Below, piece by piece: positions 1 to 8,668 of a stretch of DNA of 64,000 nt. The position numbers were made by a program, and so were the translations under genes. Under the pieces are notes generated by a model. That model was not told where the DNA came from. It made no database searches and saw nothing but the letters and a program-made list of their open reading frames with translations. This DNA comes from CAVVYJ01 sp963752495 (GTDB lineage Bacteria > Pseudomonadota > Gammaproteobacteria > Burkholderiales > Methylophilaceae). The stretch's first letter is position 1, and every line of letters begins with the position of its first letter. The stretch spans positions 28,905 through 92,904 of the forward strand of contig CAVVYJ010000008.1 of assembly GCA_963752495.1 (NCBI GenBank), read 5' to 3'.

Positions 1-52
1 GGAAGCTATTAAGAAAGATTATCCAAGCTTAGCAATTGATTCAGCTCGTTAA
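1..52 (+). CDS. 3' end of an unidentified gene (truncated by window edge)
   Basis: The reading frame that enters at base 2 gives EAIKKDYPSLAIDSAR and then a TAA stop at 50-52. Only 16 residues are visible, too few to recognise a family. The gene lies on the same strand as the cytochrome gene that follows after about 96 bases. It is listed because the frame is open to the window edge and the peptide looks protein-like; the functional identity is unknown. Confidence 0.45.
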   Translation, partial: EAIKKDYPSLAIDSAR

Positions 53-148
53 TGTCATTGTTTATGCCGTAGTAATGACTGACAATGTAAGTGCACTGCT
101 AAATAACTATGGTGTAGCGCGAACCCAGAACATTTAGAAAGGCGTAAT

Positions 149-610
149 GTGAAGAATTTCAAAGTATTGTGGAGTGTTATCGTATTGCTTTTAGCAGTGC
201 TCACTGCTATTGGATATAAATTTGTACAAGGTGATGTTGCACCTTCTGAGGATGAACGCATAGCCGTTAACCTCAGCAAAGCCGAACTACATCTGGTTTT
301 AAGAGAAATGCGCAATTTCCTTATTAGCATACAAGGCATAAGCGAAGCCATCTCCAACCAAAATTTGAAACTTGCAGCTAAGCTTGCATCTGAGGCTGGA
401 ATGCAAGCTGAAAAAAATACCCCTGGTTCATTGTTATCAAAAATCCCGCTTGCTATGAAAACATTAGGGTTTGATACACGGCAGAAATTCGACCAAATTT
501 CATCTGACGCATTGCAACTCAACGACCCAATACATAGCCGCAATCAATTAGATCAACTCATGAAAAACTGCATCGCATGTCATGCCAGCTATAAAATGGG
601 TGCATCATAA
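149..610 (+). CDS. Cytochrome c'-like membrane-anchored haem protein
   Basis: The product is 153 residues. An N-terminal hydrophobic segment (about residues 5-22) looks like an uncleaved signal anchor or signal peptide, so the protein should face the periplasm. A single haem motif CIACH sits near the C-terminus (about 141-145) and is followed four residues later by Lys. This C-terminal CxxCHxxxK arrangement is typical of the cytochrome c' / four-helix cytochrome family, which includes nitric-oxide-binding proteins. The start is a GTG at 149 with an AAAGG ribosome site about 7 bases upstream. The position next to narXL and nnrS fits a role in NO handling or electron transfer, but this is inference; the family call rests on haem position and size only. 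Confidence 0.7.
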   Translation: MKNFKVLWSVIVLLLAVLTAIGYKFVQGDVAPSEDERIAVNLSKAELHLVLREMRNFLISIQGISEAISNQNLKLAAKLASEAGMQAEKNTPGSLLSKIPLAMKTLGFDTRQKFDQISSDALQLNDPIHSRNQLDQLMKNCIACHASYKMGAS

Positions 611-776
611 AATTAAATTTATAACAGTGCTTGATTAGTAGCTTGTAGGCACCTTTTTTAGAATATTTAAAGACTACTTTCTGACTATCGTAGCCTAAAA
701 AATGTTGGAACGTGACAATTTTGCCAACTCTTGGCGAGCGTAGGTGAGTGATGGCGGATCTAACACACCCTAATAA

Positions 777-956
777 ATGATATTTTTTACAGTTGAAAAT
801 CCTAAACCACATTATGAATCTGAGTCATGCTCCAGCTTACTATGTAGCAGTTGCTTTCAAGCCATGGGTACAGACGATGGCATATATGATAGTGATGATG
901 GTGAATGGACATGTTGGGGATGCTACCAATCACGAGCAGCGAATGCTTATGACTAG
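777..956 (+). CDS. Possible small Cys-rich zinc-ribbon protein (59 aa)
   Basis: An ATG at 777, preceded directly by an in-frame TAA, opens a 59-codon frame ending with TAG at 954-956. Cysteines fall at residues 18, 23, 26, 46 and 49, giving two CxxC pairs (CSSC and CWGC) about 20 residues apart, with an acidic stretch (DDGIYDSDDGEW) between them. That layout suggests a zinc ribbon. No convincing ribosome binding site precedes the ATG, so expression is uncertain and it could be a remnant of a longer gene. A competing frame at 793-978 looks less protein-like. The flanks 611-776 and 957-1058 show no recognisable gene; 957-1058 would hold the narX promoter. Confidence 0.4.
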   Translation: MIFFTVENPKPHYESESCSSLLCSSCFQAMGTDDGIYDSDDGEWTCWGCYQSRAANAYD

Positions 957-1058
957 TAATTTTCTTGATAAACCATAAATCTTTATTAAATCTAAACTTA
1001 TACTTAGAGGCATGATAAGGTCGTAAGTTAAGTCTGTTAGAGAAAGCTATAACTGCTT

Positions 1059-2513
1059 ATGATTAGGCTAACAATCCGGGAAAAAATCATCGGTTTATTG
1101 GTGTTTTACTTCCTTGTTGCCTTGGTGGCAATTGGATCGACATTGCTAGTTTCATGGCGCCTAGAAGGTGGTGCTGCAGCAATTAATGACGCCGGACGTG
1201 AGCGTATGCGATCCTATCGAATTGCGTATTTGCTCGAGCTATACATCAAGCAGCCCTCTGCGCAATTACGTACTGATATTGATCTGGAAATTACTTCTTT
1301 TGAAAAAACTTTAAGTGAACTAGAACAGGGTAATCCGCTACGCCCACTTTCACTTCCCAAAGATGCAGCTATTAAAGCGAAAATGGTAAAGTTGCGCCAA
1401 ACTTGGCAAAACGCTATTCAGCCACTTATTAGCCAAATTCTAATTACAAGTACTCTCACAGAACAACAATTATTGTTAACGCAGTATCGCCCTAAGCTAG
1501 AGCAATTTGTGGCGAATATTAATGATTTAGTTAGCATGGTGGAACACAGCAATGCACGCGCCACCACTTTGTTACGCTTTTTGCAAATTGCTTTAGTGAG
1601 TCTTGCATTGGCAGGCACAATTTTGTTAGTGTATTTGTTTTCTCACATGGTCGTGCGTCCTGTAATGCGTTTGCGTGAGGGCATTGCACGTATGGCAGAG
1701 GCGGACTTTAGTGTGCGCCTACCTGTCACTAGCCAAGACGAGCTGGGTGAGTTAGCAAGTGGTTTTAACCGCATGGCGGGCGAGCTGCAGGATATTTATG
1801 CCACGCTGGAGCAGCGCGTAGAAGAAAAGTCACGTAGCATTGAAGCCAAAAACAAAGAACTTGCCGCTCTTGATAAAGAGGTGGCTATTTCAGAAGAGCG
1901 TAATTTACTGGCGCAAGAGTTGCACGATAGCATTGCGCAATCTTTGGCTTTTTTGAATATACAAGTGCAATTGCTAGACGAAGATTTGCGCAAAGACAAA
2001 ATTGCAGAAGCGCAAAAGAGCTTGGCGCAAATTCGCGAAGGCGTGCAAGAAAGCTATGATGACGTGCGCGAATTGCTAGTGCACTTTCGCACGCGTATTG
2101 GTAGCACAGATTTAGCCACGGCCATTGACACCGCGTTAGAAAAATTTGAAGGCCAAACAGCTATTAAAACAGTATTTCATTGCCATGGCAGTGCCCCTGC
2201 TTTGCCGCCAGAACAAGTGCTACAAATTATGCACATTGTGCAAGAATCGCTCTCCAATGTGCGTAAGCACGCCAAAGCTAGCAAAATTGAAGTAACTCTA
2301 AATTGCACCGTGCCATGCACAATCGATTTGCGTGATAACGGCGTAGGTTTCAATGTGGGGCATGATGCAGGCGATAGTCATGTAGGACTACGCATAATGC
2401 GTGAACGCGCACATCGTATAGGCGCAGAACTCTCGTTTGACTCAGCGCAAGGTAAGGGCACACATATTCGCGTTATACTGCCTGCAACCGCATCTGAAAA
2501 TTTCACGACATGA
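1059..2513 (+). CDS. narX: Nitrate/nitrite sensor histidine kinase NarX
   Basis: A 484-residue membrane kinase of the NarX/NarQ class. Transmembrane segments lie at about 9-31 and 172-196 and enclose a periplasmic helical sensor. Just after the first segment is a P-box-like stretch (INDAGRERMRSYR), the nitrate-binding element of this family. A HAMP domain follows (about 197-245), then a HisKA_3 dimerisation region with the phospho-accepting His at about 288 (ELHDS) and a HATPase domain with N-box (NVRKH) and DNGVGF. The cytoplasmic part lacks the central GAF-like/Cys-rich module of E. coli NarX, explaining the shorter length (484 against 598). It overlaps narL by four bases (ATGA), indicating a two-gene operon. 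Confidence 0.92.
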   Translation: MIRLTIREKIIGLLVFYFLVALVAIGSTLLVSWRLEGGAAAINDAGRERMRSYRIAYLLELYIKQPSAQLRTDIDLEITSFEKTLSELEQGNPLRPLSLPKDAAIKAKMVKLRQTWQNAIQPLISQILITSTLTEQQLLLTQYRPKLEQFVANINDLVSMVEHSNARATTLLRFLQIALVSLALAGTILLVYLFSHMVVRPVMRLREGIARMAEADFSVRLPVTSQDELGELASGFNRMAGELQDIYATLEQRVEEKSRSIEAKNKELAALDKEVAISEERNLLAQELHDSIAQSLAFLNIQVQLLDEDLRKDKIAEAQKSLAQIREGVQESYDDVRELLVHFRTRIGSTDLATAIDTALEKFEGQTAIKTVFHCHGSAPALPPEQVLQIMHIVQESLSNVRKHAKASKIEVTLNCTVPCTIDLRDNGVGFNVGHDAGDSHVGLRIMRERAHRIGAELSFDSAQGKGTHIRVILPATASENFTT

Positions 2514-3178
2514 AACCTATCCGCGTTTTAATTATTGATGATCACACACTGTTCCGTAGTGGCATTAAACTATTGTTGGAGCGACAAGAAGGATTTGAAG
2601 TTGTGGGTGAAGCGAGTGATGGACTAGAAGGTGTAAAACGAGCAAAGCAATTAAAACCAGATGTGGTTTTGTTGGATTTGCACATGCCAGTCACCGGTGG
2701 ACTTGTCACCATTCCCTTGTTGCGAGAAGAGGTGCCAAAAACTGAAATTATCATGCTCACTGTTTCTGAAGATACAGATGACTTGCTCGAAGCCTTGCGC
2801 ATGGGCTCACGTGGATATTTGCTTAAAAATATAGAAACAGAGTTTTTACTTGACTCTATTCGTCGTGCGGCAGCAGGTGAGTCTGTGATGTCATCTCATA
2901 TGGCTGGTAAATTAGCAGATGCCATGCGTGTTCCGCAGAAGGTGGATGGTAATGCCCGCGCAGAAAAACTTACCCCGCGTGAACGCGAAATTATTGCCAT
3001 GTTGGCGAGCGGCGCCAGCAATAAAGAGATTGCCAGAAAGCTAGACTTAGCCGAATCTACTGTAAAAATCCATGTGCAAGGCATATTGCGTAAACTTAGT
3101 TTAGCCAGCCGCGTGCAAGCGGCAGTATATGCGGTAGAGCATGGGTTGGTAACAGAACAAGCAAAAACTCCCCTATAA
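2510..3178 (+). CDS. narL: Nitrate/nitrite response regulator NarL
   Basis: A 222-residue NarL/FixJ-type response regulator. The receiver domain has the acidic pair DD near residue 10, the phospho-acceptor Asp at about 56 (LLDLHMP) and the conserved T and K positions (MLTVSED; LLKNIE). A LuxR-type helix-turn-helix occupies about 150-210 (LTPREREIIAMLASG, NKEIARKLDLAESTVK). The start ATG overlaps the narX stop. As partner of NarX it should activate the nar genes downstream when nitrate is present. I looked for NarL heptamers in the nearby promoters and could not identify convincing ones by eye. Confidence 0.93.
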   Translation: MKPIRVLIIDDHTLFRSGIKLLLERQEGFEVVGEASDGLEGVKRAKQLKPDVVLLDLHMPVTGGLVTIPLLREEVPKTEIIMLTVSEDTDDLLEALRMGSRGYLLKNIETEFLLDSIRRAAAGESVMSSHMAGKLADAMRVPQKVDGNARAEKLTPREREIIAMLASGASNKEIARKLDLAESTVKIHVQGILRKLSLASRVQAAVYAVEHGLVTEQAKTPL

Positions 3179-3192
3179 ATTAAACAGCCACC

Positions 3193-4395
3193 ATGCAAAT
3201 TCAAATAAAGCAATCTAATCAAGTTACGGCCAATCAGTTCGCGCTATTTAATTTAGGGTTTAGACCATTTTTTTTAGGTGCGGGCATTTTTGCGATTATC
3301 TCAATCACATCATGGATGCTAGCTTATTTCTCATATGATGTAATTAACGTCACAAATATCTCAATTAGCCAATGGCATGCGCATGAGATGCTATATGGTT
3401 ACAGTATGGCTGTTGTCACGGGTTTTTTGCTTACTGCTGTTAAAAACTGGACTGGTATCCCTACATTGTCTGGCAAACCATTGATACTTTTGTTTATGCT
3501 TTGGTGCACTGCCAGAGTGTTATTTTTGTTTGGTACTACATTTCTGCCTTGGGTTGCGATTGCAGATTTATTGTTTGGTTTGATGTTAATTATTGCAATT
3601 GCGATACCTATTACTAAAGCTAAACAATGGAAGCAATTAGCAGTACTAAGTAAAGTGATCTTGTTATGGGTAGGCAATATCGTATTTTATTTGGGTTGTT
3701 TCGGGGTAATGACTAACGGAATGCAATTTGCGATTAATGGTGCGGTGTTATTGTTTGTCAGCCTTATTTTGATGATTGGCCGCAGGGTTATTCCATTTTT
3801 TATAGAGCGTGGTACTGAAGCCAGGGTTATATTAAAGCAGTACAAGTGGCTAGACATCAGCATTATGCTGTTTTTTATTGCTTTATTTATCAATGTGATA
3901 TTTCTACAAATTAGTCAATTAACTGCATGGCTAGCCTGGCCTTTGTTCGCTTTAAATGGGTATCGTTTATTGAATTGGCATGTTGCGGGGATCTGGCGTG
4001 TGCCCTTGTTATGGAGTTTGTATTTATCTGCCTGGCTGGTAAATATTGGTTTTTTCTTTTATGGGTTACAAGTGCAGTTTAGCAACTTATCAATTTTGAC
4101 CTTACATATTTTTACTATTGGCGGCATTGGATTAATCACGCTGGGTATGATGTGTCGCGTTGCCCTTGGGCATACTGGACGGGATATTAGAAAGCCATCT
4201 CGTTGGTTAGCGCTAGTGTTTACCGGCATCATTGCAAGTGTTGTGTTTCGTGTTTTTATACCTATGCTGACTGAACAAGCCTACACAAGTTGGGTGCTGG
4301 TGGCCGCGATTTTATGGATATTAAGTTTTGCTATTTTTGTTTGGATTTACACCCCAATACTGCTAAAACCTAGAGCTGATGGCATGACTGGTTAA
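3193..4395 (+). CDS. nnrS: NnrS family haem/copper membrane protein
   Basis: A 400-residue polytopic membrane protein with about 12 hydrophobic segments. The N-terminal FRPFFLGAG motif and the WHAHEMLYGY motif with conserved histidines are hallmarks of NnrS. In other bacteria NnrS is induced with denitrification genes and helps cells resist nitric oxide. The gene starts 14 bases after the narL stop, so it probably belongs to the narXL transcript. A later His-containing segment (LTLHIFTIGGIGLITLG) and the GHTGR motif are also typical. No catalytic activity can be read from the sequence; the NO-stress role is family knowledge. Confidence 0.88.
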   Translation: MQIQIKQSNQVTANQFALFNLGFRPFFLGAGIFAIISITSWMLAYFSYDVINVTNISISQWHAHEMLYGYSMAVVTGFLLTAVKNWTGIPTLSGKPLILLFMLWCTARVLFLFGTTFLPWVAIADLLFGLMLIIAIAIPITKAKQWKQLAVLSKVILLWVGNIVFYLGCFGVMTNGMQFAINGAVLLFVSLILMIGRRVIPFFIERGTEARVILKQYKWLDISIMLFFIALFINVIFLQISQLTAWLAWPLFALNGYRLLNWHVAGIWRVPLLWSLYLSAWLVNIGFFFYGLQVQFSNLSILTLHIFTIGGIGLITLGMMCRVALGHTGRDIRKPSRWLALVFTGIIASVVFRVFIPMLTEQAYTSWVLVAAILWILSFAIFVWIYTPILLKPRADGMTG

Positions 4396-4422
4396 AGCAA
4401 CACTATGCGGAGTTGAACTGCC

Positions 4423-5595
4423 ATGAATTTTGATATTGTGGTTATTGGTGCTGGACCTTCTGGCTTATGTTTTGCGCAAGCATTGGCAGAAAGCGGTTTG
4501 CGCATTGCAGTTTTAGAGCGGCAAGCTGAATGCGCGTTGGCAAATCCTGCTTTTGATGGACGCGAAATTGCGCTCACGCATTATTCGGCTAAACTCATGC
4601 GCGAACTTGGGCTGTGGCAACGCATAGCCCCTAATGCCGTTTCACCGTTACGCGATGCTCGCGTCCTCAACGGCGCCTCGTTATATGCCATGCAAATTGA
4701 TCACCACGATAGCCAGCAAAATGAGCTGGGTTTTCTCATTTCAAATTACCTCATCCGCAAAGCCGCTTATGAGGCGGTTAAAGCATCTCCTGCCATTACA
4801 CTGATGACTAATGTGGAAATTAGCAAAGTCAGCACCAATCATGCAGGTGCAAGCATTACCCTTAAAAATGGTGAAGTGATTGAAGCGCAGTTAATGGTGG
4901 CGGCAGATAGTCGGTTTTCAGAAACGCGACGAGCGATGGGTATTGCGGCCAATATGCACGATTTTGGCAAAACCATGATGGTATGCGTGATGGAACATGA
5001 AATTGAGCACCAACATATTGCTTGGGAGTGGTTTGATTACGGACAAACGCTAGCACTATTGCCGATGAATGGTTTGCGCTCATCCGTGGTGGTAACTTTG
5101 CCCGCGCTAGACATAGCAAACTTTATGGCGTTGCCTGAAGCCGAATTTAACAAAGCCATTGAAACACGCTTTAAGCATAGGCTAGGTGCGATGCGCTTAA
5201 CCTCTACGCGACACGCTTACCCATTAGTAACCGTGTATTCTGACCGGTTTGTGGCAAACCGTTTTGCATTGGTGGGCGATGCCGCCGTGGGTATGCACCC
5301 TGTGACCGCACATGGTTTTAACTTTGGTTTGCGCAGTGCCAACACCTTGGCCAACGAAATTAAAGCTGCGCAAGCGCGTGATAGCAATATCGCTGCCGCC
5401 GATTTGCTCGCACGTTTTGAGAAAACACACAAGCATGCTACGCGCCCACTTTTTATGGCGACTCACGCCATTGCGAAATTCTATAGCAATGATACCCTGC
5501 CAGCGCGCCTAATTCGCCATGCAACATTACGCATAGGCAATCGCATATTGCCGTTTAAACGTGCGGTGGCGAATATGCTTACCGAAGCGCGATAG
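4423..5595 (+). CDS. ubiM: FAD-dependent ubiquinone-pathway hydroxylase, UbiH/UbiM family
   Basis: A 390-residue flavoprotein monooxygenase. The N-terminal Rossmann motif GAGPSG (about 8-13) binds the ADP part of FAD, and the second FAD motif GDAAVGMHPVTAHGFN lies near 285-300. This combination defines the UbiH/UbiF/VisC family of ubiquinone ring hydroxylases. Features such as FDGREIALTH and the short C-terminus resemble the UbiM branch, so I suggest UbiM, but UbiH or UbiF cannot be excluded without alignment. It starts 27 bases after nnrS on the same strand. Placement among nitrate-respiration genes could reflect the need for quinone in NarGHI electron transfer. A perfect hairpin follows the gene at 5611-5632. 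Confidence 0.72.
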   Translation: MNFDIVVIGAGPSGLCFAQALAESGLRIAVLERQAECALANPAFDGREIALTHYSAKLMRELGLWQRIAPNAVSPLRDARVLNGASLYAMQIDHHDSQQNELGFLISNYLIRKAAYEAVKASPAITLMTNVEISKVSTNHAGASITLKNGEVIEAQLMVAADSRFSETRRAMGIAANMHDFGKTMMVCVMEHEIEHQHIAWEWFDYGQTLALLPMNGLRSSVVVTLPALDIANFMALPEAEFNKAIETRFKHRLGAMRLTSTRHAYPLVTVYSDRFVANRFALVGDAAVGMHPVTAHGFNFGLRSANTLANEIKAAQARDSNIAAADLLARFEKTHKHATRPLFMATHAIAKFYSNDTLPARLIRHATLRIGNRILPFKRAVANMLTEAR

Positions 5596-5610
5596 TTATC
5601 TTCTAGCCAA

Positions 5611-5632
5611 AACTAGTTCAAAAGAACTAGTT
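5611..5632. repeat. Perfect 9-bp inverted repeat between ubiM and narK1
   Basis: AACTAGTTC, a four-base AAAA spacer, then GAACTAGTT: both arms match perfectly. It begins 15 bases after the ubiM-like stop codon and about 92 bases before the narK1 start. No T-run follows, so it is a poor intrinsic terminator on the plus strand. It could be an operator for a dimeric regulator or a transcript-end hairpin. It does not match the FNR consensus or a NarL heptamer pair. Confidence 0.5.
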
Positions 5633-5724
5633 CTATTGCTTCACAATTCCCATCCTTTAGACGAATAGTGTCTTAGTTTTAATCAGCCTAATCTTTCACC
5701 ATGTAGTAATTGGGGAGAAAGAGC

Positions 5725-6993
5725 ATGGCAACACAACAATACAAAGCTTGGTCAGTTGTCGTAGCAAGCACCATCGCATTTACTGTGTGCTTCATGATAT
5801 GGATGATGTTTGCAGTGATTGGCATTCCCATTAAAGAAAGCTTGGGACTCAATGAAACAGAGTTTGGCATTCTCATTGCTACTCCTGTATTAACGGGTTC
5901 TCTAATCCGCCTACCACTTGGTATGTGGACAGATAAGTTTGGTGGCCGCATCGTATTTTTCGTCTTAATGCTTTCTACCATTATCCCCATTTACCTGATT
6001 TCAAAATGCACCGAGTACTGGCAGTTTCTAGTAACAGGTTTGTTTGTAGGCGTTGCTGGTGGGTCTTTCACTGTCGGTATTTCTTATTGCGCACGCTGGT
6101 TCCCTAAAAATCGTCAAGGTTTAGCAATGGGTATTTTTGGTGCAGGCAATACAGGGGCTGCGGTCACAAAATTAGTTGCACCGATCATTGTAGTGGCATA
6201 CGGCTGGACGATGGTGCCACAAATATATGCGCTATTGATGCTGATTACCGCAATTTTATTTTGGTTTTTTACATTTTCTGATACCACGCACACTGTAGGT
6301 AATGCAGTCAGTATGGGCGAGCAATTAACGGTTCTTAAAGACCCAAAAGTATGGAAATACAGCCAATATTATTCGATTGTGTTTGGTGGTTACGTGGCAC
6401 TGGCTTTATGGATGACCAAATACTACATAGGTGAATACGGTTTTGACCTCAAAACAGCAGCTCTTATGGCTGCAGCTTTTAGTATCCCTGGCGGTGTATT
6501 ACGTGCAGTAGGTGGTTATTTTTCAGATAAATTCGGTGCCCACACTGTCACATGGTGGGTGCTTTGGGTGTCACTAGTTTGTTTATTCTTCCTTTCCTAT
6601 CCGCAAACTGATATTTCAATTATCACAGTCAAAGGCCCGCAAACATTTCATATTGGTTTAGATGCCACTTGGTTCACCATCATTATGTTCACTATGGGTA
6701 TTGCTTTCGCCATCGGCAAGGCTTCGGTCTTTAAATATATTTCAGATGACTATCCACACAACATTGGCGTGATTTCAGGTGTTGTGGGCTTAGCCGGTGG
6801 GTTAGGTGGTTTTTTAATGCCGATTATGTTTGGCGCATTGCTCGATCTGACCGGGGTGCGCACTTCTGCTTTCATGTTGATGTTTGGAATCATTTGGGTA
6901 TCACTGATATGGATGTACTGGACTGAAGTACGCCCAGTCAAAATTGGCCGTCATCAAGAGCGCCAAATTGCTAAACAAGCTTTAACAGCCTAG
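5725..6993 (+). CDS. narK1: Nitrate/proton symporter, NarK1-type MFS transporter
   Basis: A 422-residue major facilitator protein with about 12 membrane helices, of the nitrate/nitrite porter family. The family signature region reads AGGSFTVGISYCARWFPK followed by AGNTGAA, and a second Gly-rich signature lies late in the protein (VSGVVGLAGGLGGF written as GVVGLAGGLGGF). NarK1-type proteins import nitrate with protons. I chose the ATG at 5725 over an upstream TTG because GGGGAG lies 8 bases before it. The stop is 10 bases before narK2, so the two transporters are co-transcribed with the nitrate reductase genes. Confidence 0.88.
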   Translation: MATQQYKAWSVVVASTIAFTVCFMIWMMFAVIGIPIKESLGLNETEFGILIATPVLTGSLIRLPLGMWTDKFGGRIVFFVLMLSTIIPIYLISKCTEYWQFLVTGLFVGVAGGSFTVGISYCARWFPKNRQGLAMGIFGAGNTGAAVTKLVAPIIVVAYGWTMVPQIYALLMLITAILFWFFTFSDTTHTVGNAVSMGEQLTVLKDPKVWKYSQYYSIVFGGYVALALWMTKYYIGEYGFDLKTAALMAAAFSIPGGVLRAVGGYFSDKFGAHTVTWWVLWVSLVCLFFLSYPQTDISIITVKGPQTFHIGLDATWFTIIMFTMGIAFAIGKASVFKYISDDYPHNIGVISGVVGLAGGLGGFLMPIMFGALLDLTGVRTSAFMLMFGIIWVSLIWMYWTEVRPVKIGRHQERQIAKQALTA

Positions 6994-7003
6994 GGAGAGT
7001 GAC

Positions 7004-8614
7004 ATGTCAACTAATATCGAAGTCTGGAATGTCGAGGACAATAGTTTTTGGGAGTCCACAGGTAAAAAGATAGCGTACCGCAATCTGTGGATTTCGGTGC
7101 CAGCTCTGCTGTGCGGCTTCGCAGTGTGGTTGATGTGGGGCATCATCACTGTACAGATGAGTAATCTGGGTTTTCCATTCAGCAAGGATGAACTGTTTAC
7201 ACTCACCGCTATTTCTGGCTTAGCAGGTGCAACAATGCGAATTCCTGCCTCATTTTTTATACGTTTGGCAGGTGGACGTAATACCATTTTTCTCACCACT
7301 GCTATGTTGCTTACTCCAGCAATGGGGACGGGTATAGCACTGCAGCATCCCGAATGGCCACTATGGGTATTCCAGTTAATGGCCTTATGGTCTGGAGTGG
7401 GTGGTGGTAATTTTGCCAGCTCCATGTCAAATATCAGTACTTTCTTTCCTAAACGACTGCAAGGCACAGCATTAGGATTAAATGCCGGGATAGGAAACTT
7501 TGGCGTAACCACTATGCAGATTTTGATTCCACTCGTAATGACAGTAAGTATTTTTGGAGCACTTGGTGGTGAACCAACAACACTGGTGAAAGATAGTGGC
7601 TGGATTTTTGGAAAGATTCCTGCTGGCACCCCGACATTTATTCAAAACGCTGGTTTTACTTGGGTGTTGTCACTATTACCATTAGCTGTTATTTGCTATT
7701 TAGGTATGAATAACCTAAAGACTATTTCGCCTGATAGCGAAAGCACAGTTTTAGCCTTCATTAAGATCACCTGGCTTTATACCCTAGCCTTTATCCCAGC
7801 TATTGCAGGGCTTTATTTATACCTTCCAGCACCAACTGGGTTGGGAATACTCAATATGTGGGTTGCAATGCCGCTGATTATGGGCTCCACATTGTTAATC
7901 ATGAAGTTGGCAGCATTCGGAACCATGAAAGAGAATATTGCTAAGCAGTTTGCTATTTTCAAGAACAAGCACACATGGTCGATGACGGCGTTATATCTGG
8001 TCACTTTCGGATCGTTTATTGGATTCTCCATGGCATTGCCGCTTTCTATTACCGTGATTTTTGGCGATCAACATTTATTTGATGCGGCGACACAAACTTG
8101 GTCTCATGTGAAAAATCCGGCCGCGCCTTCTGCCCTGACTTATGCTTGGATTGGGCCTTTTGTGGGCGCATTGATTCGACCAGTTGGCGGTTGGATTTCT
8201 GATAAAGTCGGCGGTTCTATTGTCACGCAATTGATTTCAGCTGTGATGGTAGCAGCATCAGCTTACGCTGGCTACATCATGATGCAAGCCTATCACTCAG
8301 CTACACCAGAGATTTATTTCACTCAGTTTTTAGTGGTGTTTGTGGTGTTGTTTGCCGCGACAGGTTTAGGTAACGGCTCTACTTTTAGAACTGTAGGTGT
8401 GATTTTCGATCGAGTTCAGGCTGGGCCTGTACTGGGTTGGACTTCTGCGGTTGCTGCATATGGTTCTTTTATCGCGCCAGAAGTGATTAAAGGACAAATC
8501 AAAGCTGGTACACCAGAAAATGCAATGTATGGCTTCGCCGTGTTTTATGCGCTTTGTTTGATATTGAACTGGTGGTTTTATTTACGTGCAAATAGCGAAA
8601 TTAAAAACCCATAA
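7004..8614 (+). CDS. narK2: Nitrate/nitrite antiporter, NarK2-type MFS transporter
   Basis: A 536-residue transporter that closely resembles E. coli NarK in its first signature (GGNFASSMSNISTFFPK and LGLNAGIGNFGV). NarK/NarK2 proteins exchange external nitrate for the nitrite made by NarG. It is longer than the usual 460 or so residues, with an extra hydrophobic stretch between the two halves (about 245-310) that could add two membrane helices. The ATG at 7004 follows a GGGAGAG ribosome site. Two separate adjacent NarK proteins mirror the NarK1-NarK2 fusion known from Paracoccus. The stop is 54 bases ahead of narG. Confidence 0.88.
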   Translation: MSTNIEVWNVEDNSFWESTGKKIAYRNLWISVPALLCGFAVWLMWGIITVQMSNLGFPFSKDELFTLTAISGLAGATMRIPASFFIRLAGGRNTIFLTTAMLLTPAMGTGIALQHPEWPLWVFQLMALWSGVGGGNFASSMSNISTFFPKRLQGTALGLNAGIGNFGVTTMQILIPLVMTVSIFGALGGEPTTLVKDSGWIFGKIPAGTPTFIQNAGFTWVLSLLPLAVICYLGMNNLKTISPDSESTVLAFIKITWLYTLAFIPAIAGLYLYLPAPTGLGILNMWVAMPLIMGSTLLIMKLAAFGTMKENIAKQFAIFKNKHTWSMTALYLVTFGSFIGFSMALPLSITVIFGDQHLFDAATQTWSHVKNPAAPSALTYAWIGPFVGALIRPVGGWISDKVGGSIVTQLISAVMVAASAYAGYIMMQAYHSATPEIYFTQFLVVFVVLFAATGLGNGSTFRTVGVIFDRVQAGPVLGWTSAVAAYGSFIAPEVIKGQIKAGTPENAMYGFAVFYALCLILNWWFYLRANSEIKNP

Positions 8615-8668
8615 AACTGATTTAAGGGTGTACATGAACCCGTTAGATATAAACGACAGGAGTTAAAA

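Noticed and set aside
558..812. 84-codon minus-strand frame over the cytochrome gene end
   Set aside because: It overlaps the coding end of the cytochrome gene, and shows no family-like features.
793..978. 61-codon plus-strand frame before narX
   Set aside because: It starts with TTG, has no ribosome site and overlaps the more protein-like Cys-rich frame at 777-956.
5596..5724. FNR box or NarL heptamers before narK1
   Set aside because: I found no TTGAT-N4-ATCAA match and no convincing heptamer pair by eye; this needs a matrix scan.
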